Assembly (NCBI GenBank): GCA_000231825.2
Contig: JH720301.1
Coordinates: 610,874-674,873, forward strand
DNA: 64,000 bases
Reading direction: 5' to 3'
DNA from: Tetrahymena elliotti 4EA
Taxonomy: Eukaryota > Ciliophora > Oligohymenophorea > Hymenostomatida > Tetrahymenidae
The notes under the pieces are model-generated. The model saw only the letters and a list, made by a program, of their open reading frames with translations, was not told the DNA's origin and made no database searches. Below are positions 24,636 through 36,800 of this stretch, piece by piece. Made by a program: the position numbers and the translations under genes. Each line of letters opens with the position of its first letter. The stretch's first letter is position 1.

Positions 24636-25115
24636 ATGATTACCAATACCCGTAAATATATTAAGAAGAACAGTGTTGAGAGTTTCAAATATGATGCTAT
24701 ATATCTCTATGATTCATACTGCACTCTCGTTAATGAAGCTATGAGTTCTAAAATCCCTCTATTCGGAATTTAAAAGTGCCTCTCAACTGGCTCATTCTCT
24801 GATGACATTAAGGAATGCAGAAGGAGATTAACCATTTTAAGAAGCTAGGGATCTGCTAAGTAATCAGAAAAGTAGGATCTCAAAACTTAAATTAGAGCTT
24901 TCCTTGATAAATAAAATGCCATAAAACTTGCATTCATATAAACTGAATTCGAGATTTTCGAATAACTTAGTTAAGAAGCCGTTCTTTAATCTAGAAAACA
25001 CTCTTGTAATATGATATTCTACAATAACGTCTTGAAGAAAAGATAAGAAATAATTAATTACTTTGGAATAGACTTCATGTCAGCCGAAGATGATGAAAAT
25101 ATTTTAACTGAATGA
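24636..25115 (+). CDS. Unknown protein of 159 aa, single exon
   Basis: The ATG at 24636 (MITNTRKYIKKNSVESFKYD) opens an intron-free frame to TGA 25113-25115. G+C content is clearly higher than in the flanking spacer, and many codons end in C (for example ACC, CTC, TTC), so this is very probably a real gene. The product is a soluble, basic, mostly helical-looking protein. Segments include LFGIQKCLSTGSFSDDIKEC, FIQTEFEIFEQLSQEAVLQS and NYFGIDFMSAEDDENILTE, which gives an acidic C-terminus. Four Cys residues are scattered without a zinc-finger spacing. No signal peptide or membrane helix is seen. I do not recognise the family; it could be ciliate-specific. It stands alone, with over 2 kb of spacer on each side. 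Confidence 0.65.
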
Positions 25116-27200
25116 AATTAGAACTAATTGATAGCTTACCATTTCAATCTATTATATAAGAAATATCTTAAGTAAAAGAAACTTACATTATTAAATTTTA
25201 AAGGATCATGTACAAAATATAATTAATTTATAAATTTGGCTTTTTAGACTCATTACTTTGCTATTCTTAAAAGTCCAAATTATAAAAACTCTAGACAATA
25301 TATCAATTTAAAATCAAACAACCAAACAAACAGACAAACCCCTTTCTTTTTAATATCCTTTCAACTCTCTAATAAAAAACCCATTTCAATAATACCCATA
25401 ATGATAATAAAAATGTTCCTAACCTACCTTTTAACCAACTCTTCAATAATTAAACACTCACAAATAATAAATAAATTATTCATTCATACAATCAGAAAGT
25501 AGCTATTATCAATCAATTCATCTTTGTTTAAATAAAAATCCTTTAAAAAAACTAACTTATAAAGCACAATCCCTCTCTCATTGATTTATATTATTAAAAT
25601 ATGCACTATTATGTAATTATTTATTTATTAATTTACCTATATATATATATCAATGCATTCTAATTTCAATCAAACTTAAGAAAATATTTAAAATCATTAA
25701 ATTACCTTCCTAATTATGTTAACAGATTTTTTCTTTTAACTTACACAATTAAAATTGTTATCAGAACAATTTACATTAACAAGCTTTATTCTATAAAATC
25801 GTCATCAAAGTATTAAGTATTCTCTTTAACTTTTAATTAATACTATGATTTTATAAAACATAATACTTTCATTCGTTGGCAAAATATTAATCTTTCTTTA
25901 TAAAAATTTTTTGTTCATTGCTCTTAATAAGATAAAACTTTTTAGAATTTGAATAATGATGTAATACCGATAACCTCCTATCTGATTAATTGTGTTATAT
26001 GTATCTTCTATGACTCATAGATGACGAAACAATGCGAATTAATTTAATTAGAGAGTAATAAATTGATTCCAATCAAACAAAATGATTCTTATTCTTACAC
26101 TAAATTTCTAAAAGAAATTAATTAAAACAACTTAATACTTTATTTATTGCCCATTTAAATATAAAAATTCTTTAATCTACTACATAAATAAATCATCTAT
26201 CCATTACTATCAGACATATAAGACATCCTCAATTATTTATGAAATATTTTAAACGGTATAAATCTATGGTACCTTAGAACAAACATGCTTATTACATTAG
26301 AATAATTTTTAAAGATACATTGCTTTGGGATCTTTTTTTTGATTTTGATCTTAAGTAACCTCCTATCTAATTTTTGTCAAGTAAATTTATTGTGAGAATT
26401 TTTGATAAATATTCTTCTCTTTTCTTTAAAAGCTTTTTACTGCCCTTTTATAAAATTCTTCAAATATACATCCAGAAAAGTTGTTTGTAAAAAACTCTAA
26501 TACACATACTATTTAAAAATCAGTGACGAAAACTGATCTTTTTTATTTAATATCTTTGTGCTTTTTTATTATTTAAATTGAAGCCTGAAATTTTGATAGT
26601 TGACTCATAATTCTAGTGTTAATATTACATTTAATGAATTGGAAATTGGTCATATTAATATTTTTTTTAGGCTAGTAAAAATTTTACTTGCATAAAATGA
26701 AGTAAAAGAAGCAAACAAAAATAAAATCTGCATTCTTTCATTTAATTTGGAAAGAAAAATTTAAATCCGTTTGCTGTAAAGAAAATTTATCAAAAGAAAA
26801 GCAAATAAATTTAGTAATTAAAATTTGTATTTTTTTAAATCTTTGAGACAAATTATAACAAAAATTGATAAATAAAATAAAATTTCAATTAAACAAATTA
26901 TTTCCATGAAAAAAAACCAATTTTAAATATTTCAAAAATTCTAGAATAACTTTTATTTCCATAGTAAATGAAGATATTTGTGTTCTACGTTTAGTTACAA
27001 TTATTCTTTCTTGAACAGAAAGTATTAATTGTCTTTTATATAAATTATTCAAGTGAATTAAATAAACAGCATGAATTTATCAACACAAAATTAGTATGTT
27101 AATTATAGAAATATTTAATTAAATTCAAACAAATGAATTGCAGTTTTATCTAATTTTGTTTATTTTTTTATTAATTACACAAACCACACACACATCAAAA
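25116..27200. other. Intergenic region between convergent genes
   Basis: About 2.1 kb of A+T-rich spacer between the convergent genes at 24636 and 27201. It includes short CAAAC-type and CA-rich runs (about 25,318-25,340 and 27,180-27,192) and an ATATAT stretch near 25,640. I see no ORF with coding character. Confidence 0.5.
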
Positions 27201-29864
27201 TCAATCTATTTATTGTCTATAATTAATGTTACTATTGTTATAATTATTATTTATTGTAACTAAATCTGGCAATGTTGCAGGCTCAGTAACTCTCATATCT
27301 AATATTTATATCCTTAATGGATTTGACTAAGGGTTATTGAATGATTCTTTAGACTTAGTGAATCCTATGGTCAAGTAAAATTATTTCAAATTTTTTAAAT
27401 CAGGTGGATTTTTGATTGAATTTATATTTTCCATTTTAGGGTAATCATAAAACACTAAGATTTAATTTTAAACACAAACTCTCATTACCACATGAATGCA
27501 GTTATCATCTACTATTCTTAAGCTTGAACCCTTATCTATTTTTTCACAGCTTTAAGAGAAAGTTTCTAAATTAGTGTTAATAAAGCTTTTGTAATAAGGG
27601 AATTTATGTAAAACTTTTTCATTTATATATTCTTTTGGTGTTATTCCTATTAAAATACTGTCATTTTTTGAACAGTTTATACTAAATAAAAATATGTATT
27701 CTTTGTTTGTTTCTAATGCATTTTTTGAAATTACATAATGGGCATAAGAATCTGTAGGAGATTGTATCATTATTGTATTATTTGGTTAGTGACTAATAGC
27801 TACTTTTTCACTACTACCTAATTTTGATTTTTTCATTTACAAGTTAAGTCTTTCGCAATCTATTTACAATAATCCTAATTATTATAATTATTTTTCATCA
27901 TTAATAGACTCTACTTAACCACTATCTAATTCCTTCATGGTATATGCACTAGATCCTCCTCTTGATTCCTTATTATCATCCATACCATCTTTCACTGTGA
28001 AGATATCTTAATTATTATTATCTATTTCCTAAGCTTTTTGAATTGGAAGTTAAAACTACTAAGATGGAGATTAATCTCTACTCTTTGATTAAACTTTTTA
28101 AATATTCAAATCATTGTTTTAGCTTCCAAGTTAATTGTTTCTTTGACTTTTAAAGTAATTATCATAATTTGCACTTTGATGCTTCTACATATTTAGATAC
28201 TTACTTGTTTAGTTTTAGTTTTATTGATTATTTGTATTTTCATCATTCATATTTTAGATTATTTAATTCAATTTTGAGTCAGAGCTTTACTATAGTACTG
28301 CATTTTATTGGATACCAATTTAGTCATATTAGAAAGCTAATTACTGTATAGGTTAACTTTAAGAAATTTAACCATTTGTAATATTATTGCTTCTAAAATC
28401 GCTATTCTTTTGATCCTGTATTATTTTGCTTTAATTATCTGAAAAGTTATTTTGTAAATTTTGTTAGCTCATATTACTGCTTTAAGAATTATTTTCTTGT
28501 TTGCTTTAAAAAGTAAAATATGAAGCAGGTGTTGATTAGAAAATATTGGCAAAATTTTAACTCTAGTTTTATCTGTTTGAGAATAATTGTTAACTCTAAT
28601 TTATAGGAAATTCTGTGTATCTAGAATAATTTTTTTTATGCTGACTTGCAATCTCATTATATGATATTTCATCATTCAAAGCATTGCTGATAAATTAAGT
28701 TAGCTCCTATTCTGTTATATCTTTTTAATTGTCTGAATTCTATTTTTTTTAATAGGTTTTTCCTCTTGATTGCTGAGATACTTAGATAGGGGAAATATTT
28801 TCTTAAATATTCATTTACTTGGCATCAAATCTAGAAAATTAATTTGTAGGATTTTAATTTTAATTACTATCTTCATTGTTTTCACTGATTTATACTTCAA
28901 TTTTTGGATTGTTATTATCTATCTTCTAATCATCATTTTAGGCTTATGGCTCATTAACTTTTTTCTCACTTTAACTTTCTTCATCTATTTCAAAGTCAAT
29001 ATCTTCAAATATTGGATTTAACATCAACTACTTTTCAATTTAATTAATGACTGAAGAATTAATTGTAGGTATTTTATACAGAAGTTTAAGAAATGATTTG
29101 CTTTTCAGAGTAAGAGAACTGTCATCAATAAAGATAGGTTCTTCTTCAAATATGCTTTTGTCAACAAGAGAATTTATTGTTTTATTCTATTTAGGGATGT
29201 AGTAATGAATTTATTTTACTTTTGACAAAATTTTTTCTTTAATAAGATCTGCTTTGTCTAAACTAAACTCATCGAATAAATCCTCATACTCTTCATTACC
29301 TTCTTTAAGTTAGTTAGCTTTTAAATAAGATAACTTAATGTAATTATCAAATTTTGTGCTTAATTCTTAGAAATTCTATTTATTTTCCTAAAAAATGCTA
29401 TATATTTCAGAAGCATTATTTATATCTGTAAATTTTTATGATAATGACTATAGTTTCTCATTGATCAATTAAGTTTTTTCATCTTCTACTTTAAATATTT
29501 TATTGAGCTCTTCTGTAATCATCTCTACTAATTAAGCATTAAAATCCTAAATTTTTTATCTTAAATTCACTTTTCCCTTTGTTGAAAGCGTTTACGAGAC
29601 CTGTTCCCTAACTTCCTCAGATACTAACTAAAAATGAGGCATCTCTTATTATTTTTACAAAAAAAGACGAAGCGAAATGATGTATGACTTTTCTTCTTCA
29701 TTTAAAAATTCTGATTGATAACACTAAATACACAAAAACCTATTTTCTACATCATGAGGTGAAATGTTAATATAAGAAACTTGCTCTACTGTATGAGTTA
29801 AACAATAACTTAAACAAGACTCCTATAAAAAGTTTCCGATATTATTTAATATTTGTTCAGCCAT
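27201..29864 (-). CDS. 887-aa zinc-binding (B-box-like) N/Q-rich protein of a ciliate type
   Basis: One exon runs from ATG 29864 to TGA 27203-27201 with dozens of in-frame TAA/TAG codons. The N-terminus has Cys17, Cys21, His24, then Cys45 and Cys48 (SCLSYCLTHT, FLCIQC), a spacing that suggests a B-box-like zinc site. Residues about 100-330 are predicted coiled coil (for example VEMITEELNKIFKVEDEKTQ). The centre is Gln/Asn-rich and disordered. The last 200 residues look folded: SAYTMKELDSG, IMIQSPTDSYAHYVISKNAL, YIFLFSINCSKNDSILIGIT, IVDDNCIHVVMRVCV and FYLTIGFTKS. That pattern of beta-strands resembles SPRY-type tails of TRIM proteins. I recall this zinc/coiled-coil/beta-tail layout in many ciliate proteins of unknown role. 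It could act as an E3-like or scaffold protein, but no RING is visible. The function is not established. Confidence 0.75.
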
Positions 29865-31005
29865 TTATTCTTTGTGGTTGGTATATTTCCTAACTTTAAT
29901 GTATACTTTTTTAAGCTATTTAAGTTGAAAAGATATTTCAAGAATATAAATTTACAAAATTACTTTTCTAAAAAAGTAAATAAATTAATGCCGAATAGTA
30001 AAAAAATAATAACCCTCCTTTAAAATCAGAAGTGTGAAATTAGCTTCTTATCTTAATCAAATTATTTCTAATACCTTTCCTATTTAAAATATAATGATCT
30101 CATTTATTATTTTAGTTGGTGTTAATACATTTTTTGATGACCATTCAGAAATAATAAACGATAATTACTCACTCTTTAAGGCTAATAAAATTCTTTTATA
30201 ACAAACTAAAGAAAAAAATAGTTAATGATATCATTTATCTTTTAATTTAACACATTTTTTTAAGATAAATATTTTACTATTTTAATTCAAGTTTTTTTAT
30301 TTCAGCAGATATTATTTTTGATCACATTAAGGATAAGCTAACAAGAATCATTTGCCACAATCTTGAATTTATTTTGCAAATTTACTTTCAATTTAAATAA
30401 TTATATCTTATTTACATTACATTGATATTCATTTTAGACTAATCAAATTAATATTCAATGATTTTTGCTTTTACTTTATGAACAACAATATTTTAAGAAC
30501 TCATTTATCTAATAAAAAACAAAAATTGTTGGAAAAGAATAAGATAATTAATTAATTATTTTATGGAATTCATTATTTTAAAAAAATCTAACAATAATCA
30601 GTTTTTAAACTATTCTTTAGATTTTAATATTAATAATTTAAAAAGAATCATTTTAATTTTTACTTTTTATTGCTAAAGTAAATTCACAAATAGAAATTTA
30701 CTAAAATGATGTAGTTGGTCAATTTTTAATTTTTGTAGGGAAGTAAGATTACTGATTTAAAGAATTAATTATAAATTTCACTTCTAAAAGGAAATTATGT
30801 TTAAAGTATTAAAATATTTATTTCATTATTAAAATTATTTAAACAAGATCAAAATAAAATTGATAAAAAGGTAATATTTATTTTAAAAAAAAAAAAATAA
30901 ATAAACACCAAAAAACTAGGTGAAAAAAAGTAAAACACAAAAAATTAACAAAAATAAAAGTAATATTTAGCTAACAACTATATTAATGTATGTAGCCGAA
31001 AAGGC

Positions 31006-31016
31006 AGTACCCTAGG

Positions 31017-31021
<5 letters not shown>
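31006..31021. repeat. Perfect 16-bp palindrome AGTACCCTAGGGTACT
   Basis: The sequence reads the same on both strands over 16 bp. It contains the only cluster of three C and three G residues in more than 1 kb of A+T-rich spacer. It directly abuts a TA repeat, whose first T is the palindrome's last base. It may be a protein-binding dyad or simply a chance feature. Confidence 0.8.

Positions 31022-31055
<34 letters not shown>
31021..31055. repeat. TA dinucleotide microsatellite, about 17 units
   Basis: Uninterrupted alternating T and A over 35 bp, the cleanest microsatellite in the window. It is likely length-variable between strains and able to extrude as a cruciform together with the adjacent palindrome. 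Confidence 0.9.
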
Positions 31056-31059
<4 letters not shown>

Positions 31060-31760
31060 TTTAATAAGTATGTATTAAAATTAAAATATTTTTTATTGGA
31101 TTTGGTAAATTAAATAGAATAAATGCTTGAAAATATTTTTATTAATATTTTGAAAAACCTCTCTCTTAGAAATAATATCATAGCCAATGGAATAAATTTT
31201 GAAAACTAAAATTTTAGATAAGATAATCCTAAATATTTATTTAATATAATGAAAATTAAAAAAATATAAAATAGTAAGTTAATTTATATAGGTTATTAGA
31301 CTGAATTTATAAATTTGATTTTCTTTTTAAATTTTTTTAGTTTTTGTTTTTCACTGATTAATTTTTATTTATGAGATAGATGTGATAGTTAAATTAGATA
31401 ATAGCAAATCCTTTTAAAATAAATTATATTTAGTGAATTTGAATATTTCAAAAAATTAGTTAAAAAATCTTTCAGGGGCTGATAAATAAAAAATAAGTGC
31501 AGCAGATTATTTTTGCAGCTGCTGAATTGAAAGATCTTTTAAGCTTGCTTGTCAGTAGTATATTTTTTAAAAACTATCTATCTATTTATCAAAATAAGAA
31601 ATGATTGAAAGTTTTTATTCATGTATCAAGAATTTTATTTGAAAATAGATCAAAGCAAATCTTGGTAATAAATTAAGAGTTAATAATCATTATTTGTTAA
31701 ATAAAAAATTATCTTAAATCTTAAAGCACTAAAAAGGAAACTTACAAATTTTTTGAAAAA

Positions 31761-33507
31761 ATGAGTCAATAAGCATAAGGTAATCCATTAAATTTATTTT
31801 TTATGCTATAGGTAGTTTAAGGCTAATTTAAGTGAAGATTTATCTTGCAAACATACATTATGAATAGAGGAATTAAATTGATTAAATATAAAAACTGTTT
31901 TTCTAACTGCTCTTTTGATTAATAATAGATTTCTAATTACATTTTTAAAATATTTATGAAATTTAAGAAAAAAATATCAAACATATTTTCATAAAATAGA
32001 TTCTCAAATCTTGAATAAACATCCTTAAACTGTAGAAAAATTAGCAGAACATATTGAGGTTATATCTGAACATTAGTTAAATTGTGAGAGATAAGGAAAA
32101 TATGTTGAAGCTGAATTAGCAAAAAATAAAGTTAGAGAACTCAAAGAAGAGTTAGCTCGCAAGAAAAAAGATGAAATTAGAATTCGTCATCTTAATGAAA
32201 AGCAAGATGTAGAAAGGGCTCATTTAGAAGAATTTAATTAATTTAACTAATTTTGGGATTAAAAAATGTTAGAATTCGAATAAGAAGCTATGAGAATTGA
32301 AAATGATTTAATTGAACGCTAAAATTCTGAGTACTATAGTGTATAAGAAGAACTTTAAAAGGCTATTCCCTACAAACCTAAATAATCATCTGAAATACTT
32401 AATCTCATGAAAATTGAAGAAAATCTTGCCAAATAAAAAAAGTAAAAAATTTGAATTTCAGCTTAATCAGAATAAATGAATGAATCTTATAGTCTTAGTT
32501 TAATTGATTTAATTATCAATATGGACTTATAAAATATAATCATAGAAATCTTTTTTATGCTATTTCTTATATATCTTCAAGAATTAATAAGAAAAAAAGT
32601 AGATTTTCTAATTTATTTCATACTATTTTAATAGTTATATTGAGGCTCATCAAGTTTAATTGAAGAGAAGTTAACTTGAAAAAAACGAAAACCAACAGTG
32701 GATGAACACTCGTAATGAAAAGATTAGAAAGTAACTCACTCTTCTCAAGTAACGCTAATAAAATGAATTAAATGCTTTGAGATAAAGAATTAATTCAGGT
32801 AAAGAAGAATAGAGAAAAAATAGATCTATAGAATTAGAAAGGTAAAAAACAACAATTTAACATTAAATAAGCAAACACTATTACAGAACAAAAAATATTT
32901 CGTTCCATTAAATTTTTTGGGATTAGTTCAACTCTAAAAAAAATAAATTCATTCAAATTTTCTTTAAATAACAAATTAATAATTTTATTTTTTTATCAAA
33001 AGACTTTTATAGAAATATTAAAATGTAAAGAAAGAGTTAGAAGTTTAACAATAAATGGAGAATCTTTAAATAGATAAGCAATTAAAACCTTAAAGTAAAT
33101 AAATTTCAACTAAATATTTTCTAATGATCTCACTTACTTCAATAAATAAAAATAGATTAAGGAAATAGTAACAGCAAATTCAATCAAACAAAATCAACTA
33201 GAATGCACTGAAGTCTCAAATTATATTAAGATTATAACAAGCACATCTAAATCAATCTAATATAAAATTTTAAGTTATATTAAGCCAATACATTTTGATA
33301 TTTTTAACTTTTTTGTAAAATTATATTTTAAGAACTAACAAATATAAATATTATCTAATATCAGCACTTATAATATTCATATTTTAATTAAACAAATTTA
33401 AATTCATATGGAAGTTAAGTTTTTATTAACTAAATATGTTTTAAATAGATAATACATAATAAACTTAAAACAAAGAATTGTTTAGATTTACTTTTATTAC
33501 TTTTTGA
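31761..33507 (+). CDS. Conserved coiled-coil protein, possibly cytoskeletal or axonemal
   Basis: A probable start is ATG 31761 (MSQQAQ) followed by introns. The firm exons are about 31,975-32,441, 32,635-32,841 and 33,003 onward, all joining in phase. Translated, they give a continuous helix rich in Glu, Lys, Arg and Gln. Segments are YVEAELAKNKVRELKEELAR; FWDQKMLEFEQEAMRIENDL; then LMKIEENLAKQKNYIEAHQV; KQRQQNELNALRQRINSGKE; and LERLLQKYQNVKKELEVQQQ. The last two motifs and the IEENLAKQK motif are, as I recall, conserved in coiled-coil proteins of ciliated eukaryotes, but I cannot name the family. No catalytic motif is present. The 5' exons (31,761-31,975) are unresolved. The first in-frame TGA is 33505-33507, although the last 60 codons look like spacer, so the true end may be nearer 33,270 after another splice. 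Confidence 0.6.
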
Positions 33508-33873
33508 AATTATTTTTTTATTTTGATTTAAATATTTGTATTAAAAAAAATTTCTAATCAATTAAAAAATCAAAATTCTTTAAAAACCTTAAAAAATTTT
33601 AAGTGGTTTAAAAATCTTTTTAATTAAATAGTTATAAATATTTATTAGGTGAAATTATGTAAATTGTTTTTTTAAATAAATATTAAAAAATGAGTAATAT
33701 ATATCATTTAAATATCTTAGTTAAAGAATTTATTTTCTAAAATATAATAATTATTAATTAGTTTTAATTTTAATTGAGAACAATTTAGTTATTTTAGAAT
33801 AAGTGAGATGAAAATAAAAGTAGTAGTATTGATAAATATTTTAATAAATCATAATTATAAATAGTTTAAATTA
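33508..33873. other. Short A+T-rich spacer between convergent genes
   Basis: This 366-bp spacer separates the coiled-coil gene from the end of the kinesin gene. It is dominated by A and T runs. Only 3' UTR sequence is expected, and nothing else is seen. Confidence 0.5.
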
Positions 33874-36800
33874 TCATGAATATTAAGGTTGTTGTAAACT
33901 TTTTGAAAATGTATTTTCAGATGGTCTTACTGACTTTGAAGAGGCTGACCCAAGTTATCCTTTGAGGATGTTATCAATTTATTATATAGTTTATCTCCTT
34001 TTTTAGTCTTCTTCTTCTTATTTCATTTTATATCTATTTTTTTAAATTAAATTTCTAAATATACTGGCAAAGCTAAAAGTGAGAATTGAAAAATTTTCAA
34101 CACTGATAATTTATACAAATTTAATTGGTTTATCTTAATCAAAATAAAACTTCATAAATTTCCGATTAATTAATTAAGTGATAGGAAATGTGAGTTGTTA
34201 GTATTTTTAAAAATGTAATATGATAATATTTAAAATAGAAAAAAGGTAGAACTCTGGTATTTATTAAGAAAAATTTTATTACGCTTATGAGTGGCTTGGC
34301 GTTAATGAATCACTTTAAAGATTGTTAATTTATTATTGTAAATTCATATGGATATTTATTGGCCCTTTACCTTATGTATATGCCGATGATATGAAATTAT
34401 TATTAAGAGGTAGGGCATTTTATTAGTTTAGGACAGAAGGGTTAGATAACTAATTAGAGTTCTTAGCTATTATATTTAAATTTTAGTTTATTTTATCATT
34501 TAAAGCATGCAAATTATCTATCTTATTTTTAGGGCTAACTACATTTGAATTTCCATTATAAATATTTATGTAATTTTATTTTGTTATTTAATTTGGATTG
34601 GAATAATAAGATTCTTGAGTTTTTTAACCTTAATTTTAGCTTGATTGAGAAACTGCAAAACTTGGTCTCTTATTTTATTCAACTCTCAATGATTCTGGGC
34701 TAGTTAAACGATTTGCACTTGATTGTTAAGATCTAAAGATACTTTATTCTTTGCTATTTTCTGTTTCAAAAAATGAATCTTCTATAATATCATTAAATTT
34801 AGATGCTTCCATTTTGAGAGAAACAAGTTCTCTAGCAGCTAATTTAATTGCATTAGCATCCTTTTAATTGCTAAATATATCTACAATTAAATCTACTTTA
34901 TCTATAATTTTAAATTAATATTTATAAATTATTTGAATTTGGTTAGGAAATTAAATTTTTTGATAAAATTAAATTTGAATTATTCTTAAATAAGAATTTT
35001 AGAATTTTTAGTTTCAAAAAAGTAGATTAAAATTTACTTTTGATAGAATAGCTTATATCTCTAAGTTAGATTGTATCAAGCTTAGGTTCTTATGACTAAG
35101 GAGACTGTAACTTCATTTATGATTTTAAAGCAACTTTGAGGTTATAAATTTACTTTTCTTTGGCATTAATCATTTCTAAGAACTTCTCTAAGCTTTACGA
35201 TTACTCACTATTTTATTTTTCTAAAAACTCAATTTTCTAATGGAATTTTTAATCTAATTTCAAAAATTTTTCTTCATACTGTCCTCTGATAGTTTAAATA
35301 TCTTATAATTCCTTCAGTTCTTAGTCATTAATTTTTCTTTTCTTACTTAAGAACTCTTCAATTTTTTACCTTAGAATTTAAACTTAGCGATAGCTTTTGT
35401 TTTAAATAGACTTATCATCTACAAGTGTTTGCAAATTATTTTCAGTTATATTGAAAGTAACTTGGTTACCTAATAAAAAAAATCATATTTTTTAACTATT
35501 TTTCAAATTTCTTAATATAATTACCCAAATCTACTTGATCTGCAATATTGTTAGGAATCTAAGAATAATCAGGAATTTTTATGTTGTTAGCTTTTAAAAT
35601 TTATTCTAAGTAGAGGACTTTATTTTAAGCTTTTTACTCACAATCTTCTAATACTTCAATATCTTCCTCTAATTCTATAATTCTTTTGTCCCTTTCATCT
35701 AACCTTTGAGTTAAACTTACCATCACATCTCTTTGTTTGAGTAATAAACCTTTATATTGCTCTGCTTCTATTTTTTCTTCAGCCTAGATCCTCCTTTCGT
35801 TCTCCAATATTTATATTTTCTTTTCATATTCAGATCTAATTCTCTTTTGCTTTTCTTCTAATTTTTCAATATATTTTTGATCCTGCTCAATTTTTTGTCC
35901 ACCTACAAGCACTTAACTTTGAATAGATTTTATTTTTTCCTAATTAATTTATTTGATAGTATTAGATCATACAATTGTTTTAATTTATTTACTTCTAAAA
36001 TTTTCTTTTCTTCCTTTTCTTTTTATAATTCTTCTATCTTTTACTCATATGCAGCTAAAGCATCTTCTTTATCTTATTCAGCTTGATTAACCTAAACTTA
36101 AAGAGTGAGTATTTAATTTTTATCAAAAATAGATTTTCTCTTATTTTCTAATTAGGCTTTTAGTTTTTTGAGTTCTGATTCATACTATAACAATAATGCT
36201 TTTGTATCGTCATCTGCTTAATTGACAACAGGACAATTTTTAATATTTTTTGCTCTGTTTGCAAACTTTAATGTCGAAAGCTTTTTAATTTGAAATAAGT
36301 TTCATTCTTTTAATTATTATAAAAATTTTACTTACAGAATGATTAAAAGCATCGGTGCTGGGAGAAATCATCGCAAGCATAGTTGTCTTACAGTTACCTC
36401 CAAGAGAGTCTTCTAATATTCTTGTTATCTTTTTAAATTAATAAATCATATTTATAGAGATGATTTATATTTCCAAAATTAAAAATTTTACTTTTGAATC
36501 CCTATATGGTATATGAGGACGAGGACCTTTTTTGTCTGTCAATGCTGAAATTACATTTCCAAGAGCAGATAAACTTTAATTAATTTTTTTACTTTCCTCT
36601 AATCTTTATCCAGTTGCTCCAGTAATCGAAACTCTTTCAGAACCTGCAAGATCAACTAAATTTAATTTTCCTGTTTTTGCAGCTGTAGGTTGAAAATCAT
36701 TATCGGGATCCATATAAACTTGTTCTACAATAACTATAAAAACTGCATGACTTCTAGAAGACATATCATTCATTTTTGTAGCTGCTGTGGCTCTTGATTG

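Larger units (their letters stand above)
29865..31760. other. Intergenic region between divergent genes, holding the TA repeat
   Basis: About 1.9 kb of A+T-rich spacer between the start of the minus-strand zinc protein and the plus-strand coiled-coil gene. It contains a palindrome and TA repeat near 31,010-31,055 (listed separately). A short inverted repeat of CAGCAG and CTGCTG arms lies near 31,502-31,526. No supported ORF was seen. Promoters of both flanking genes should lie here. Confidence 0.45.
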
